Positions 34,249 to 43,391 of a stretch of DNA of 64,000 nucleotides are shown here, one piece after another. Location of the stretch: assembly GCF_900142775.1 (NCBI RefSeq), contig NZ_FRCC01000005.1:62001-126000 (forward strand). Direction: 5' to 3'. Made by a program: the position numbers and the translations under genes. The notes beneath the pieces were generated by a model. The model did not search any database. It was not told the DNA's origin and was given only the letters and a program-made list of their open reading frames with translations. The DNA comes from Flavobacterium flevense. Lineage in GTDB: Bacteria > Bacteroidota > Bacteroidia > Flavobacteriales > Flavobacteriaceae. Each line of letters opens with the position of its first letter. Position 1 is the first letter of the stretch.

Positions 34249-36597
34249 TTATTCGCTCTTTTTTACATTAAACTGAAAGGCTTCCCGTCCTAATAAACCC
34301 TCTCCACTCACGCCTTCAATATTTCCAAAAAATAAGGAATTAATATCAGAACAGAAAAAAGATATTGTAGCTTCTCCTTTATCGTCAGTAATGATATCCG
34401 GTTTCCAGAAAAGTGTATTTCTATAATCTGGAGTGGAATCAGTTATTGTCACTTCATCATACACGGCTTCATAAAATACTTTTTTACCATAATAGCCTTC
34501 AATCATGACAATATTAAACATTTCTAAAAGTTGTGCTTCCGTTAGCTCAGGATAATGATAAGTAATTTCATTACAATGTCCAGATATAAAATAACCTCCA
34601 CATGGACCACTACCCTTAAGCCATTTAAGACCATCACATGTTGTGTATTTCTCCCCTTCAATTGGTCTTTTACGATCCCCTGGACAACCTTTATGTAGTT
34701 CGCAGTTTAAAACGTTATCATGACATACAAAATCAGCTGTAGGATTTTGTGCTTTATACAAACTATCTAATTTCCCAATATACTTGTCTCTAAATACTAC
34801 TCCCTTCTTTTTCGAAGTAATGGTAACTTCTTTTAATTTATTGATGGATTCCCGTTCTGTAAAAGGGGAAACTACTTGAGTATTTCTTTTTTCTATCTTA
34901 GCCAAAGGATACAGCAAGGTTTTAGTACTGCATTCATTATTAATAGTTTCAAACGAAAAATCCTTAATAGTCATAGTATATTTTGGCTTTTGGGCACTCA
35001 TTAATTTGATATAGGTATAACCTCCTTCTCCTTTTTTCAAATCATTGGGAATAATAGTAAAAACACCTGTTGTATCAGTCAGCATAAAATCACTTCCTTT
35101 GCTTTCGTCAGCTGAAAAAACTGTCATTCCTTTTTCTCCAATGACTGTTGTTGCTTTTTTATCCGGTTTTTGTAAGTGGACTTTTCCTTTGATTTCTTCA
35201 AAAATAATCGGTTTGAAAGCATTTCCTAACTCTTTTAAATTAGCTTCATTCCAAACATAAGAGCGCCATCCTTGAGTTAGCATCAATAAATCTAATGCTT
35301 GATTGCGATTTTTATTTTGTTCATTAAAATAATAAACAGGATTGTAGATGTTCCCTTTTAATTGAGTGGATAGTAAATAGTGTGTTTGTATGTTTTTTAC
35401 GTCTTGCTTGTTTTGATAAATTCCGTCATAGATGCTTAATCCCAAATGTGCTACAATGGGCTGTCCGTTTTGGTCGGTTACTTTTATTTTTAATTTGGCT
35501 TTTTCCCTGGTGGTATAACTGCTTTTGTCCAATTCCGTTTGAATCGTTAATTGCTGTTCCTGATTTACATACACCAATCGCTCGGCAATTGGCAACGCAT
35601 TTTCATTAAACAAAGTGACTTCAGCAATACCTTGAGGCAGTTCTTTTATCGGAATTTTAATTGTCAATTCTTTTTTTAAAAGTCCTGTTGCAATACTATA
35701 AACAACACCTCGTATTTGTAATCGAAGATATACTCTTTCTTCCTTAAGACCATCACTTTGTGTAACTTTAAAAGTCAATGTTTCTTTAGTATTCCTTAGC
35801 AAGCGTAATACTTTTCCACTGGAAGCTACAGGGGCAATAGCATAAATTTTATCTGATGTTGGTTCACTAAGTTGAATGTGGTATTTTTTGTTATTATCGG
35901 GAGTAAAAGTAAGTAATCCCATACCTGCATGACTGCTTTTAAAATCAACTAAAGGAGTATTGTTTTCAAATAAAGTACCTGAAACAGCTACAGGCAATCC
36001 TTTTGAATTTACCGATTTAAAAGCTAAATTACTATTGATTCCTGAAACGAGTTGCCCCCCTTCGGGGAAACTTGTAAAGTGGATAATACTATCTTTTTCA
36101 ACAGGAACTACAGTCGGATTTTGATTAATCGTTTGTACAACTTTTATTTTTTTTAACGCATAAAATTCTCCAGGCTCTTTAGTAAAAGAATTAGAACTGT
36201 AGGCTGATAAAGTATAGTTTCCTTCTATCAGTGCACTTTCTAAAAAAAGATGTCCGTTTACAAAACCATTTTCAATCTCGTATTTTTTTTGCCATACCAC
36301 TTTATCGCTTGCATCTTCTACTAACTGAACAAATAATATTTTACTTCGATTAGAAGGAATAAAACTTTGCGCATCTAATACATAGCCTTTAAACCAAAGG
36401 TCTTCCTCGGTTTCATAAATGGTTTTGCTGGTTTGCAAATAAACATTATCTAAATTCTGATTTTGGGTTAACACTTGGACTTTTTCTGCTATAGCATCAG
36501 CAATACTTTCACTAGTTTGCGAATAGCTTACTGCTGTAAATAGATAGAATAGCAATAGAGTTAATACGATTATTAAAATAGGATTTTTTACTTGCAT
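34249..36597 (-). CDS. Exported MG2-like (alpha-2-macroglobulin N-terminal type) protein with Cys-rich insert
   Basis: 782 residues with a signal peptide (about 1-26, YSQ). It is built of repeated beta-sandwich domains: an MG2-like segment at the start (VYLQTSKTIYETEEDLWFKG), more around 340-400 (SYTTREKAKLKIKVTDQNGQ), and an end domain (LFWKPDIITDDKGEATISFF). An unusual patch at about 615-675 has six Cys within about 55 residues (VCHDNVLNCELHKGC then TTC, PC and HC). No peptidase or thioester motif is seen. Function unknown; probably a periplasmic or surface beta-rich scaffold. It lies between the rhamnose regulator and the pectin enzymes on the same strand. Confidence 0.75.
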   Translation of the reverse strand: MQVKNPILIIVLTLLLFYLFTAVSYSQTSESIADAIAEKVQVLTQNQNLDNVYLQTSKTIYETEEDLWFKGYVLDAQSFIPSNRSKILFVQLVEDASDKVVWQKKYEIENGFVNGHLFLESALIEGNYTLSAYSSNSFTKEPGEFYALKKIKVVQTINQNPTVVPVEKDSIIHFTSFPEGGQLVSGINSNLAFKSVNSKGLPVAVSGTLFENNTPLVDFKSSHAGMGLLTFTPDNNKKYHIQLSEPTSDKIYAIAPVASSGKVLRLLRNTKETLTFKVTQSDGLKEERVYLRLQIRGVVYSIATGLLKKELTIKIPIKELPQGIAEVTLFNENALPIAERLVYVNQEQQLTIQTELDKSSYTTREKAKLKIKVTDQNGQPIVAHLGLSIYDGIYQNKQDVKNIQTHYLLSTQLKGNIYNPVYYFNEQNKNRNQALDLLMLTQGWRSYVWNEANLKELGNAFKPIIFEEIKGKVHLQKPDKKATTVIGEKGMTVFSADESKGSDFMLTDTTGVFTIIPNDLKKGEGGYTYIKLMSAQKPKYTMTIKDFSFETINNECSTKTLLYPLAKIEKRNTQVVSPFTERESINKLKEVTITSKKKGVVFRDKYIGKLDSLYKAQNPTADFVCHDNVLNCELHKGCPGDRKRPIEGEKYTTCDGLKWLKGSGPCGGYFISGHCNEITYHYPELTEAQLLEMFNIVMIEGYYGKKVFYEAVYDEVTITDSTPDYRNTLFWKPDIITDDKGEATISFFCSDINSLFFGNIEGVSGEGLLGREAFQFNVKKSE

Positions 36598-36681
36598 CTT
36601 CTATTTTAAATAGGTTAAAATTAGATTTTAGCAAAGAATTAACTTATAATGAAAGTAAAGGATTCTGTAACACAAAAACCT

Positions 36682-38055
36682 TCAATATTTTCTTTTTAGC
36701 CATTCTTCGGGAACCGGAATAATACAAATATTCATACTTTGATTATCATCACTTAGCATAGCCGATTGAATTTGGATTTTAGTTCCATCGGGACTCATCG
36801 TTGGATGTGGATGATCGGATGCAGTGGTTTTATGCCCAGTAGAAAGCAGCATCATTTCATTAGTTTTTCTATCAATTAGATAAATACTTCTGGAGAAATC
36901 ATCGCCTACTGCCCAGCGACCATCCGGCGAACCACTTACATGCCATAAACCACTACCGGAATCTGTTTGTCCGGCTATTTTCATTTCTCTGGTTCTTAAG
37001 TTAACAATTCCCAATCCTGTTGGTTTTTCTCTGGTTCCTGATGGTCCCCAGGCTGCTTCCTGACCGGGATTAGCTCCGCTTACAGCAGTTCCTGTAGTAT
37101 CCAGCCCCTGAATTTTTCGATGTCCCATAATTGCTATAGCCACTTCATCTTTACTAATCACCGCTTCATGCGTTACCCATTCGTATTCTGATTCCCGATA
37201 TAAAGGTCTAAGACCTGTACCATCACTCATTACTGTCCAGGTACGTTGGGGAGATTTCCCTCCTGTTTCCCAACAAAAAACAATTTCGCCAGCAACCCAA
37301 GGGTTAGTTTGTATATGACCTATTTGAAAAGGAACCGATATTACATATTTAATTTCTCCTGTATGTACATTCATCGCAGCAATTCCGGCTGGTCCCGCTC
37401 CCATTTTTCTGGGTCCAAAATTTTCTTCCAGTTTTGTACCTGAGGGTAAATGCTTAGCAGCATATTCTTTTCCTACCCGAAAATAAGCCCAGTTTTCATC
37501 ACCATCCAGAGCCAAATCGCCACCGGCACCCATTTCCGGTTTAGTCAAACCACAAACACGCTGATAGTAATCGGCTTTTTTAAGTTTACCCATTTTACTG
37601 TCAGCAAATAATTTTTCTAAATCTACTTCTACAATTTGCATGGGTACCAGCTCTCTCTGTCTATTTTTTCCATTATTATTTGGCTTAGCAACAGTATCTT
37701 GTGGTCTTCTCATAAAATAAAGTTTCATGCTGTTACGAGCCACGTTTAGCATTCCCACATAACCGCCTTCAGTAACTTGTACTATTTCACCGGTTTGTTC
37801 ATTTACTGCCATAGCTTCGCCTTCTACCCTATTCGAACGAAAAATAAGCCACTTCCCATCAGATGTCCATTGATTATGCGTTTGATAAATTTTAGAATCT
37901 CCCCTTGGTGTACTGGTAAGAAATGTGAGCATGGTACCGGTTACAGAATCTTTTACCACTTTTCGTTCGGAGGGAAAACGCTTGCCTATCTGGGCATTTG
38001 CATTAGGCAGAAATAAAAAACTACTCAAAACGACACTAAAAATAAACTTTCTCAT
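36682..38055 (-). CDS. Oligogalacturonate lyase-like beta-propeller (PL22-like)
   Basis: 457 residues, exported (signal ends near NANAQ, residue 22). The body is a PD40-like propeller. Metal and catalytic positions of oligogalacturonide lyases are visible: GHIQTNP with His247, VTHE with His296 and SDHPHPTMSPDG with His415 and His417. The family cuts unsaturated or saturated oligogalacturonides by beta-elimination; in this PUL it would degrade released galacturonan-type oligosaccharides in the periplasm. The assignment to lyase is from these motifs only. Confidence 0.75.
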   Translation of the reverse strand: MRKFIFSVVLSSFLFLPNANAQIGKRFPSERKVVKDSVTGTMLTFLTSTPRGDSKIYQTHNQWTSDGKWLIFRSNRVEGEAMAVNEQTGEIVQVTEGGYVGMLNVARNSMKLYFMRRPQDTVAKPNNNGKNRQRELVPMQIVEVDLEKLFADSKMGKLKKADYYQRVCGLTKPEMGAGGDLALDGDENWAYFRVGKEYAAKHLPSGTKLEENFGPRKMGAGPAGIAAMNVHTGEIKYVISVPFQIGHIQTNPWVAGEIVFCWETGGKSPQRTWTVMSDGTGLRPLYRESEYEWVTHEAVISKDEVAIAIMGHRKIQGLDTTGTAVSGANPGQEAAWGPSGTREKPTGLGIVNLRTREMKIAGQTDSGSGLWHVSGSPDGRWAVGDDFSRSIYLIDRKTNEMMLLSTGHKTTASDHPHPTMSPDGTKIQIQSAMLSDDNQSMNICIIPVPEEWLKRKY

Positions 38056-38067
38056 ACACTTAGAATA

Positions 38068-39630
38068 TTAATAATTTCTTGCTTTTATTTGTTTAGCATC
38101 TGTGTCTTTTAATGGTTTACTATCTTTTACAGACAGATTACTGACGTTCTTTATTACAAGTGATGCTGTATTACTTCCTTTTGCTACTGTTACATTTCTA
38201 AATTTTATTCCGTTTATATCATCTAATAGTATTGCGGGACGTGTTTCATTGCCTAACAGATAAAGATTGATATTGCTTAACTCAATATTTTTAACATGAC
38301 GGATAAAAAAACCATAAGCAGGTATTATCCCAAATTTTTGCGGTTCCGGATAATCTTTTTCATATTCCGGAACCTCTTGTGGAATTTTAGTTTCAGATTC
38401 AAGCGGACGATACCAAATACTGATATTACTCAAACGAATATCTTCAATAGCATGTTCAGGAATACCACTAATAAGCGTTGCAAAACGGGAATCGGCATTG
38501 TAGACATTTATATTACTAATATTGATTCGTCTCAAAACACCCACTGGCGTAGCTTCCGGTCCCCGCATACGAGCTCCTAATCTTAGAAAAATGGGAGAAT
38601 TTATAATATCCCGCATCGTAATATTAGTAATTGTTACATCTTCTAATATACCACCATCTACTGTTTCAAGCGCCAGACCACGGCAATATTCAAAAACACA
38701 ATTACTAATGCTAATGTTTTTAAAACCACCATTCGATTCTGTTCCAAATTTTATTCTTCCGGTAGGTCCTTCTTTATCCGGCACTAAATGAGCATCATTA
38801 CGCAAGTAAGTTCCGTTGTAAAAAGTACCCCGGTCAAAACCGCTGACACTACAATTAGTAATCGTTACATTTTCCGTTGGTCGGGCATAGCCCAAAGCAA
38901 AGGAACTTTTTAAGCAAATTCCGTCATCCCATGGAGAATTAACGCTGCAATTAGAAATACGAACATTTTTACAACAATCAATATCAATACCGTCTCGATT
39001 AGTGTCAATCTTAAGATTGTCAATCGTTAAATTATCTACTCCGGTTGCTAATATTCCAAAATGTCCGCCATAAAGTATTGTGAAATTTTTCAGGATTACA
39101 TTCCGACAAAGCTTCAATGCTATAGCTTTATTGCCAATGGGTGCTCGATAAGGACCACCTCTTGAAAGCCCTTTACCATCAATTATCCCTGGTCCTAAAA
39201 TGGAAATATCTTCGAGGTTTTCTCCCCAAATTAGACTATTGTGCCAATGGCTGTGTCCAAAATCCTGATACTTATCGTTAACGGCTGTTTCAGGAGCATC
39301 ATAACCTATCGCTCCTGAAGGTGTAGCTGCCAGAATAGTAGCGCCCTGATCTAAATAAAGTGAAATATGACTTTGAAGTCGAATTGAAAAACTCAGATAG
39401 GTTCCCGCAGGAAAGAAAACTGTACCGCCACCTGCTTTTGCTGCTGCGGCAATAGTAGTATTAATTGCTTCTGTGTCCAAGGTGCTGCTATCGCCTTTTG
39501 CACCAAATTCTTTAACGTTAAAAACGGTCGTGGGAGTTGCCAGAAGAGTATTAAAACTTACTAATAGAATACAAAAACAGAATCTATATTTAAATAAAAA
39601 GAAATTAATAAAGTCATTATTTTTTTTCAT
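38068..39630 (-). CDS. GH28 family glycoside hydrolase (polygalacturonase-like)
   Basis: 520-residue exported right-handed beta-helix. It opens with the family's NVKEFGAKGDSSTLDTEAIN (38-57) and has catalytic Asp candidates Asp213 (NRDGIDID) and Asp235/Asp236 (SPWDDGICLKSS), plus the substrate-binding RIK at 292-294. The classical GHG motif between them is not visible (GFDRGTFYNG instead), which occurs in exo-acting or rhamnogalacturonan-type members. Likely cleaves galacturonic acid linkages in pectin. Twelve bases after its stop begins the lyase gene, so the two are co-transcribed. Confidence 0.9.
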   Translation of the reverse strand: MKKNNDFINFFLFKYRFCFCILLVSFNTLLATPTTVFNVKEFGAKGDSSTLDTEAINTTIAAAAKAGGGTVFFPAGTYLSFSIRLQSHISLYLDQGATILAATPSGAIGYDAPETAVNDKYQDFGHSHWHNSLIWGENLEDISILGPGIIDGKGLSRGGPYRAPIGNKAIALKLCRNVILKNFTILYGGHFGILATGVDNLTIDNLKIDTNRDGIDIDCCKNVRISNCSVNSPWDDGICLKSSFALGYARPTENVTITNCSVSGFDRGTFYNGTYLRNDAHLVPDKEGPTGRIKFGTESNGGFKNISISNCVFEYCRGLALETVDGGILEDVTITNITMRDIINSPIFLRLGARMRGPEATPVGVLRRINISNINVYNADSRFATLISGIPEHAIEDIRLSNISIWYRPLESETKIPQEVPEYEKDYPEPQKFGIIPAYGFFIRHVKNIELSNINLYLLGNETRPAILLDDINGIKFRNVTVAKGSNTASLVIKNVSNLSVKDSKPLKDTDAKQIKARNY

Positions 39631-39712
39631 AAGCTACAGCAATTACATCTAAATTTACAGCAATTTGCAAAATAAAAATAAATGCTTCATCCTGTTGCAT
39701 CCTGCTTTAAAA

Positions 39713-39746
39713 TAAAAAAACCAGTAAACAAATCTGCTTACTGGTT
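39713..39746 (-). terminator. Terminator of the GH43 gene
   Basis: Stem AACCAGTAA (39719-39727) / TTACTGGTT (39738-39746), followed on the minus strand by seven T. It marks a transcription end between GH43 and GH28, so the GH28/PL22 genes have their own start. Confidence 0.8.
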
Positions 39747-39776
39747 GTTAATTTAAAATAAAATCGAGTTGAATAT

Positions 39777-41708
39777 TTATTTAACCGGACTAATCCCTGC
39801 ATGTGTAGGAACAACTTGTTTAATAGTTCCGTCTTTATTGAATTCTAATTTATCAATAGCCACTTCACGATGAAAACCAGCTGCATCTCCCATACTAATT
39901 CCTGTAGGATATGAAAAACGGTGATAAACAATATACCATTCATCTTTTTTAGGGACTTTCACTACCGAATTGTGTCCTGTTGCATAAATTCCTTCTTCTT
40001 TGTTTCCCTGAATGACAATATTATCCTTTGGCGTTTCAATTGGTCCAAGTGGTGAATTTGAAATTCCATATCTCACTTTGTAATTAGGACTTCTGGTATC
40101 GTCTTCACTCCACATAAAGTAATATTTACCATTTCGATAAATTACATAAGTACCTTCGCGGTAACTATCATTTACGGCAATTACCTTTGTAGTTCCCGGT
40201 TTTAGCGAAATCATATCATGATTTAACTCAGCAACTCCCATGTACATATTTCCCCAATACAAATAACTTTTACCTGTTTTGGGATCCGTAAAAACATCCG
40301 GATCAATTTCCTGACCATTTTTTATACCTTCAGGTCGGGTGCTTACCAATGCTTTTCCACTATCGATAAAAGGACCTGTAGGATTATCTGAAACAGCTAC
40401 TCCTATCTTTTGTGCTGCTGTAAAATAGTAGAAATACTGGTATTTACCTTTTATTTTTTTCTCGACAATACAAGGAGCCCAAGCGTTTCTGTTTGCCCAG
40501 GAAACATCTTTTTTAAGATCTAAAATAATTCCTTCCGGTTTCCAATCTACCAGATTATCTGATGAGAAAGCTTTAAAATAATAACCGCCCCATCCGTCAA
40601 ATCCATCACTGGTAGGATAAATATAATATTTACCCGTTTTCTCAGCATATAAAACCTCCGGATCAGCATGATAACCTTCAAGAGCAGGATTATTATTAAT
40701 TTGAGGATAAGCTGCCGGTTTTCCCCATTTGGCAATCAAAGCTTTCAATTCTGAACGGGTAATAGGTAAAATTGTTCCGTGACGCGGATGAAAATCCATT
40801 GAAATATCATTATCAATTACTGTAAAATGCTCCAAATCTTTGGTTTTAGTAAATTGATATTTTCCTTTCATGTACATATCATACATCAGAATATATTCGT
40901 CAGTATGATTCAATTTGAAAACACTAGCTCCCTCAACAGCTTCTTTAGTTTGTTGCAAATAATTGTCATTTTCTCTCCAATTCCCAGAAGTTAAATCAGT
41001 TGTAGTAGCGACTTTAATCCCTGGTGTATTGGTTTCAGTCTTATAAAAAAGATGATAAACACCATCTTTTTCGATAATATCTCCATCAATACAGGCATTT
41101 TTAGCCTTTGGAACAAACAACACTTTTGGCTCAGATTCTAAGGCTGTAAAATCCTTATTGGCATAAGCATAATAAATAATATCAGGACCACCGGTATGCT
41201 GCATACTGAAATAAATCATGTATTTACCCGCTTTAGCATCATAAATCGTTTGCGGAGCCCAAACACGTTTTAAGTTTTCGTTTCCGGGAAAAGTGGTTTG
41301 TATATTGACTATACTGCTTTTCCAGTTGACTAAATCGGTGCTTTTTAATAACACCATCGCACGATTAGAATCCCAACCTTTAGAAGAAGTCATATCAGTC
41401 AACACCATATAAAATGTTTTACCATCGTCTCCTCTTAAAATATGAGGATCACGAACGCCACCAGTTGAACTAATTAATTTACTGTCAATAACGGGTTTAT
41501 TATCGTTTAAATGATAATAATGGTAGCCATCAGCACTAATTGCATAACGCACAGCCTCTTCCTCAACTGTATTTCCTGTGAAATAAACAAACAGGTAAGC
41601 GGTCAGATCTTTTTCGGCAATAACTGGCGGAACACCGCTTTTATTTTGTGCTTTTGAAAAACTAGTTAATAGTAAAAATAGAATTAAACTGAATTGTAAT
41701 TTGCCCAT
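39777..41708 (-). CDS. Tandem-domain GH43 family glycoside hydrolase
   Basis: 643 residues, exported (signal to about residue 21). Two five-bladed GH43 propellers are visible, each with a full-looking acid triad: domain 1 (about 35-310) with Asp87 in VRDPHI, Asp210 in CIDGD and Glu259 in AVEGASVFK; domain 2 (about 335-640) with Asp349 in YHADPEVL, Asp469 in QEIDPDVF and Glu518 in YREGTYVIY. The family cuts arabinose, xylose or galactose side chains. Its start overlaps the GH27 stop by one base (TAATG), so the two are coupled. Confidence 0.88.
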   Translation of the reverse strand: MGKLQFSLILFLLLTSFSKAQNKSGVPPVIAEKDLTAYLFVYFTGNTVEEEAVRYAISADGYHYYHLNDNKPVIDSKLISSTGGVRDPHILRGDDGKTFYMVLTDMTSSKGWDSNRAMVLLKSTDLVNWKSSIVNIQTTFPGNENLKRVWAPQTIYDAKAGKYMIYFSMQHTGGPDIIYYAYANKDFTALESEPKVLFVPKAKNACIDGDIIEKDGVYHLFYKTETNTPGIKVATTTDLTSGNWRENDNYLQQTKEAVEGASVFKLNHTDEYILMYDMYMKGKYQFTKTKDLEHFTVIDNDISMDFHPRHGTILPITRSELKALIAKWGKPAAYPQINNNPALEGYHADPEVLYAEKTGKYYIYPTSDGFDGWGGYYFKAFSSDNLVDWKPEGIILDLKKDVSWANRNAWAPCIVEKKIKGKYQYFYYFTAAQKIGVAVSDNPTGPFIDSGKALVSTRPEGIKNGQEIDPDVFTDPKTGKSYLYWGNMYMGVAELNHDMISLKPGTTKVIAVNDSYREGTYVIYRNGKYYFMWSEDDTRSPNYKVRYGISNSPLGPIETPKDNIVIQGNKEEGIYATGHNSVVKVPKKDEWYIVYHRFSYPTGISMGDAAGFHREVAIDKLEFNKDGTIKQVVPTHAGISPVK

Positions 41709-43075
41709 TATTTTTTCGCTTTTAATTTATAAAGAACCGAGCTATGAGCCGCTAACGAAGCTGAAATTTCATTAGAAACGGAACCAACTTTTTTCCCAGT
41801 CCACATATTAGTAACATCGGCATTTTTAATTCCCAAATCAGATAAAGAAACGGATACTTTTTCGTCATTTTTATCTGAAATATTAAACAATGCTAAGTAA
41901 ATGCTTCCGTCTTTTGGATTTTTTGAAGTCACTGCCACTTTTCCGTCTTTTTGAAAAAGCTGTTTTACATCAGTACTTTCACGGTGCATTTTTAGGACTT
42001 CTTTATTCGTTAATAATGATAAAGTAAACGCATCATTACTTGGTAAATCTCCACCAAAAAACAACGGCGATTTAAAAATATTAAAGAAGGTAATCAAAGT
42101 ATATTGTTCGTCTTTTGTTAAACGGGACATTCTGTCTTCGCCACGTTCTCCTCTTAACGAAATTCTTCCTAACGGAATCATATCGCAATCTGGCCAGGTT
42201 CCAGGTGCAATGTGTGGATACCATTTTTGAGCAACATCCATTAAATGTGTAATGTGTGGCCAGGTATCCCAAACATCATCCACCATACGCCACATATTAG
42301 CGTGTGAACTTACATGTTCAGCTGCCGAAATTGGCGTTTCTCCAGGCGAAGTACTCAAAACTATTTTACGTCCGCATTTATCAATTGCTTTTCTAATTAA
42401 GTTGATTTCTGCTTCGTGATACGGTCTTGACAAATCGTCAATTTTGATAAAATCTACTCCCCATTGTGCATACAATTCGAACAATGAATCATAATATTCC
42501 TGAGCTCCCGGTTTATCGGCAAGAATGGTATAATTGTCTTTCAGCCATTGGCATTGTAAAGCCGTCGTGTAAATTTGGTCAGCCGTAATTCCGTTTGCTC
42601 CTTTAATTGGCAACTTCTCTTCAACTGCTTTTTTAGGAATACCGCGCATGATGTGGATTCCAAATTTCAATCCTTTTTTATGAATGTAATCCGATAATGG
42701 TTTAAAACCCTGTCCGTCTTTTGCCGAAGGAAAACGGTTTAATGCCGGCAGATATCTCCCGTATTGATCCATTACATAACGTGGATCTTTCTGGTTGTAA
42801 CCTCCCGCTTTGTCATTTTCTACAAACCATCTGATGTCAACCACTATGTATTCCCAACCTGATTTTTTTAATTTTTTAACCATGTAATCAGCATTGGCTT
42901 TTACTTCATGTTCTTCAACAGTAGAGCCATAACAGTCCCAGCTGTTCCATCCCATGGGCGGAGTTTGTGCCCATTGTTTGAATTCCTCTTTTTGGAAAAC
43001 TGATTTTTGTGCATTGGTAGTGAACGCTACCAATACCACTCCTAGTGCCAGAGCAATTTTATTCTTTAATTTCAT
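41708..43075 (-). CDS. GH27 alpha-galactosidase-like glycoside hydrolase
   Basis: 455 residues, exported (cleavage near TTNAQ, residue 23). It opens with the family's TPPMGWNSWDCYG (38-50). The nucleophile is Asp213 in DFIKIDD and the acid/base is Asp266/Asp267 in WRMVDDVWDTW. Removes terminal alpha-galactose (or beta-arabinopyranose in some members) from glycans. Upstream of and coupled with the GH43 gene. C-terminal beta domain from about 370. Confidence 0.92.
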   Translation of the reverse strand: MKLKNKIALALGVVLVAFTTNAQKSVFQKEEFKQWAQTPPMGWNSWDCYGSTVEEHEVKANADYMVKKLKKSGWEYIVVDIRWFVENDKAGGYNQKDPRYVMDQYGRYLPALNRFPSAKDGQGFKPLSDYIHKKGLKFGIHIMRGIPKKAVEEKLPIKGANGITADQIYTTALQCQWLKDNYTILADKPGAQEYYDSLFELYAQWGVDFIKIDDLSRPYHEAEINLIRKAIDKCGRKIVLSTSPGETPISAAEHVSSHANMWRMVDDVWDTWPHITHLMDVAQKWYPHIAPGTWPDCDMIPLGRISLRGERGEDRMSRLTKDEQYTLITFFNIFKSPLFFGGDLPSNDAFTLSLLTNKEVLKMHRESTDVKQLFQKDGKVAVTSKNPKDGSIYLALFNISDKNDEKVSVSLSDLGIKNADVTNMWTGKKVGSVSNEISASLAAHSSVLYKLKAKK

Positions 43076-43132
43076 TTTTTGGTTTTATATGTGTTAATAT
43101 TACACTTCAAATATAGTGAACATTTTTATCAA

Positions 43133-43172
43133 AAGAATAAGCTGCCTGTTAAAAAACAAACAGCTTAATTCT
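43133..43172 (-). terminator. Likely terminator of the first GH2 gene
   Basis: Inverted repeat AGAATAAGCTG and CAGCTTAATTCT with an inner CTGTT/AACAAACAG pairing. The T-run on the minus strand is poor (CTTTTG). The stem resembles that at 49087-49126. Confidence 0.5.
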
Positions 43173-43226
43173 ATAGAAATATTTTATTTAATGACTGTCC
43201 GCTAAGCGGACTAAATAAAAAAATAG

Positions 43227-43331
43227 ACCACAGATGACACTGATTGAACAGGTAAAAACGGATTTTTTATAATTCTTTATAAATTACAATCTGCGATAAT
43301 CTATCTAAATCAGTTTAATCTGTGTGTCATT
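43227..43331. repeat. Intergenic ACAGATT-family repeat
   Basis: Begins GACCACAGATGACACTGATT and ends AATCAGTTTAATCTGTGTG, which pair with each other imperfectly, around an AT-rich middle. Related to the block at 5750-5845. No ORF. Confidence 0.5.
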
Positions 43332-43391
43332 CTCAATAATTGGTATAAGAAACGGATATTTTTTAATGATAAATTACTGTAGAAAAGCCGC

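Larger units (their letters stand above)
43076..43391. other. 316-bp gap between GH2 and GH27
   Basis: Holds a TATATTTG -7 like element on the minus strand (43108-43115) with no clear -33, the likely GH2 terminator (43133-43172), a small perfect hairpin GTCCGC-TAA-GCGGAC near 43198-43212 and the ACAGATT-family repeat. No gene. Confidence 0.6.
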
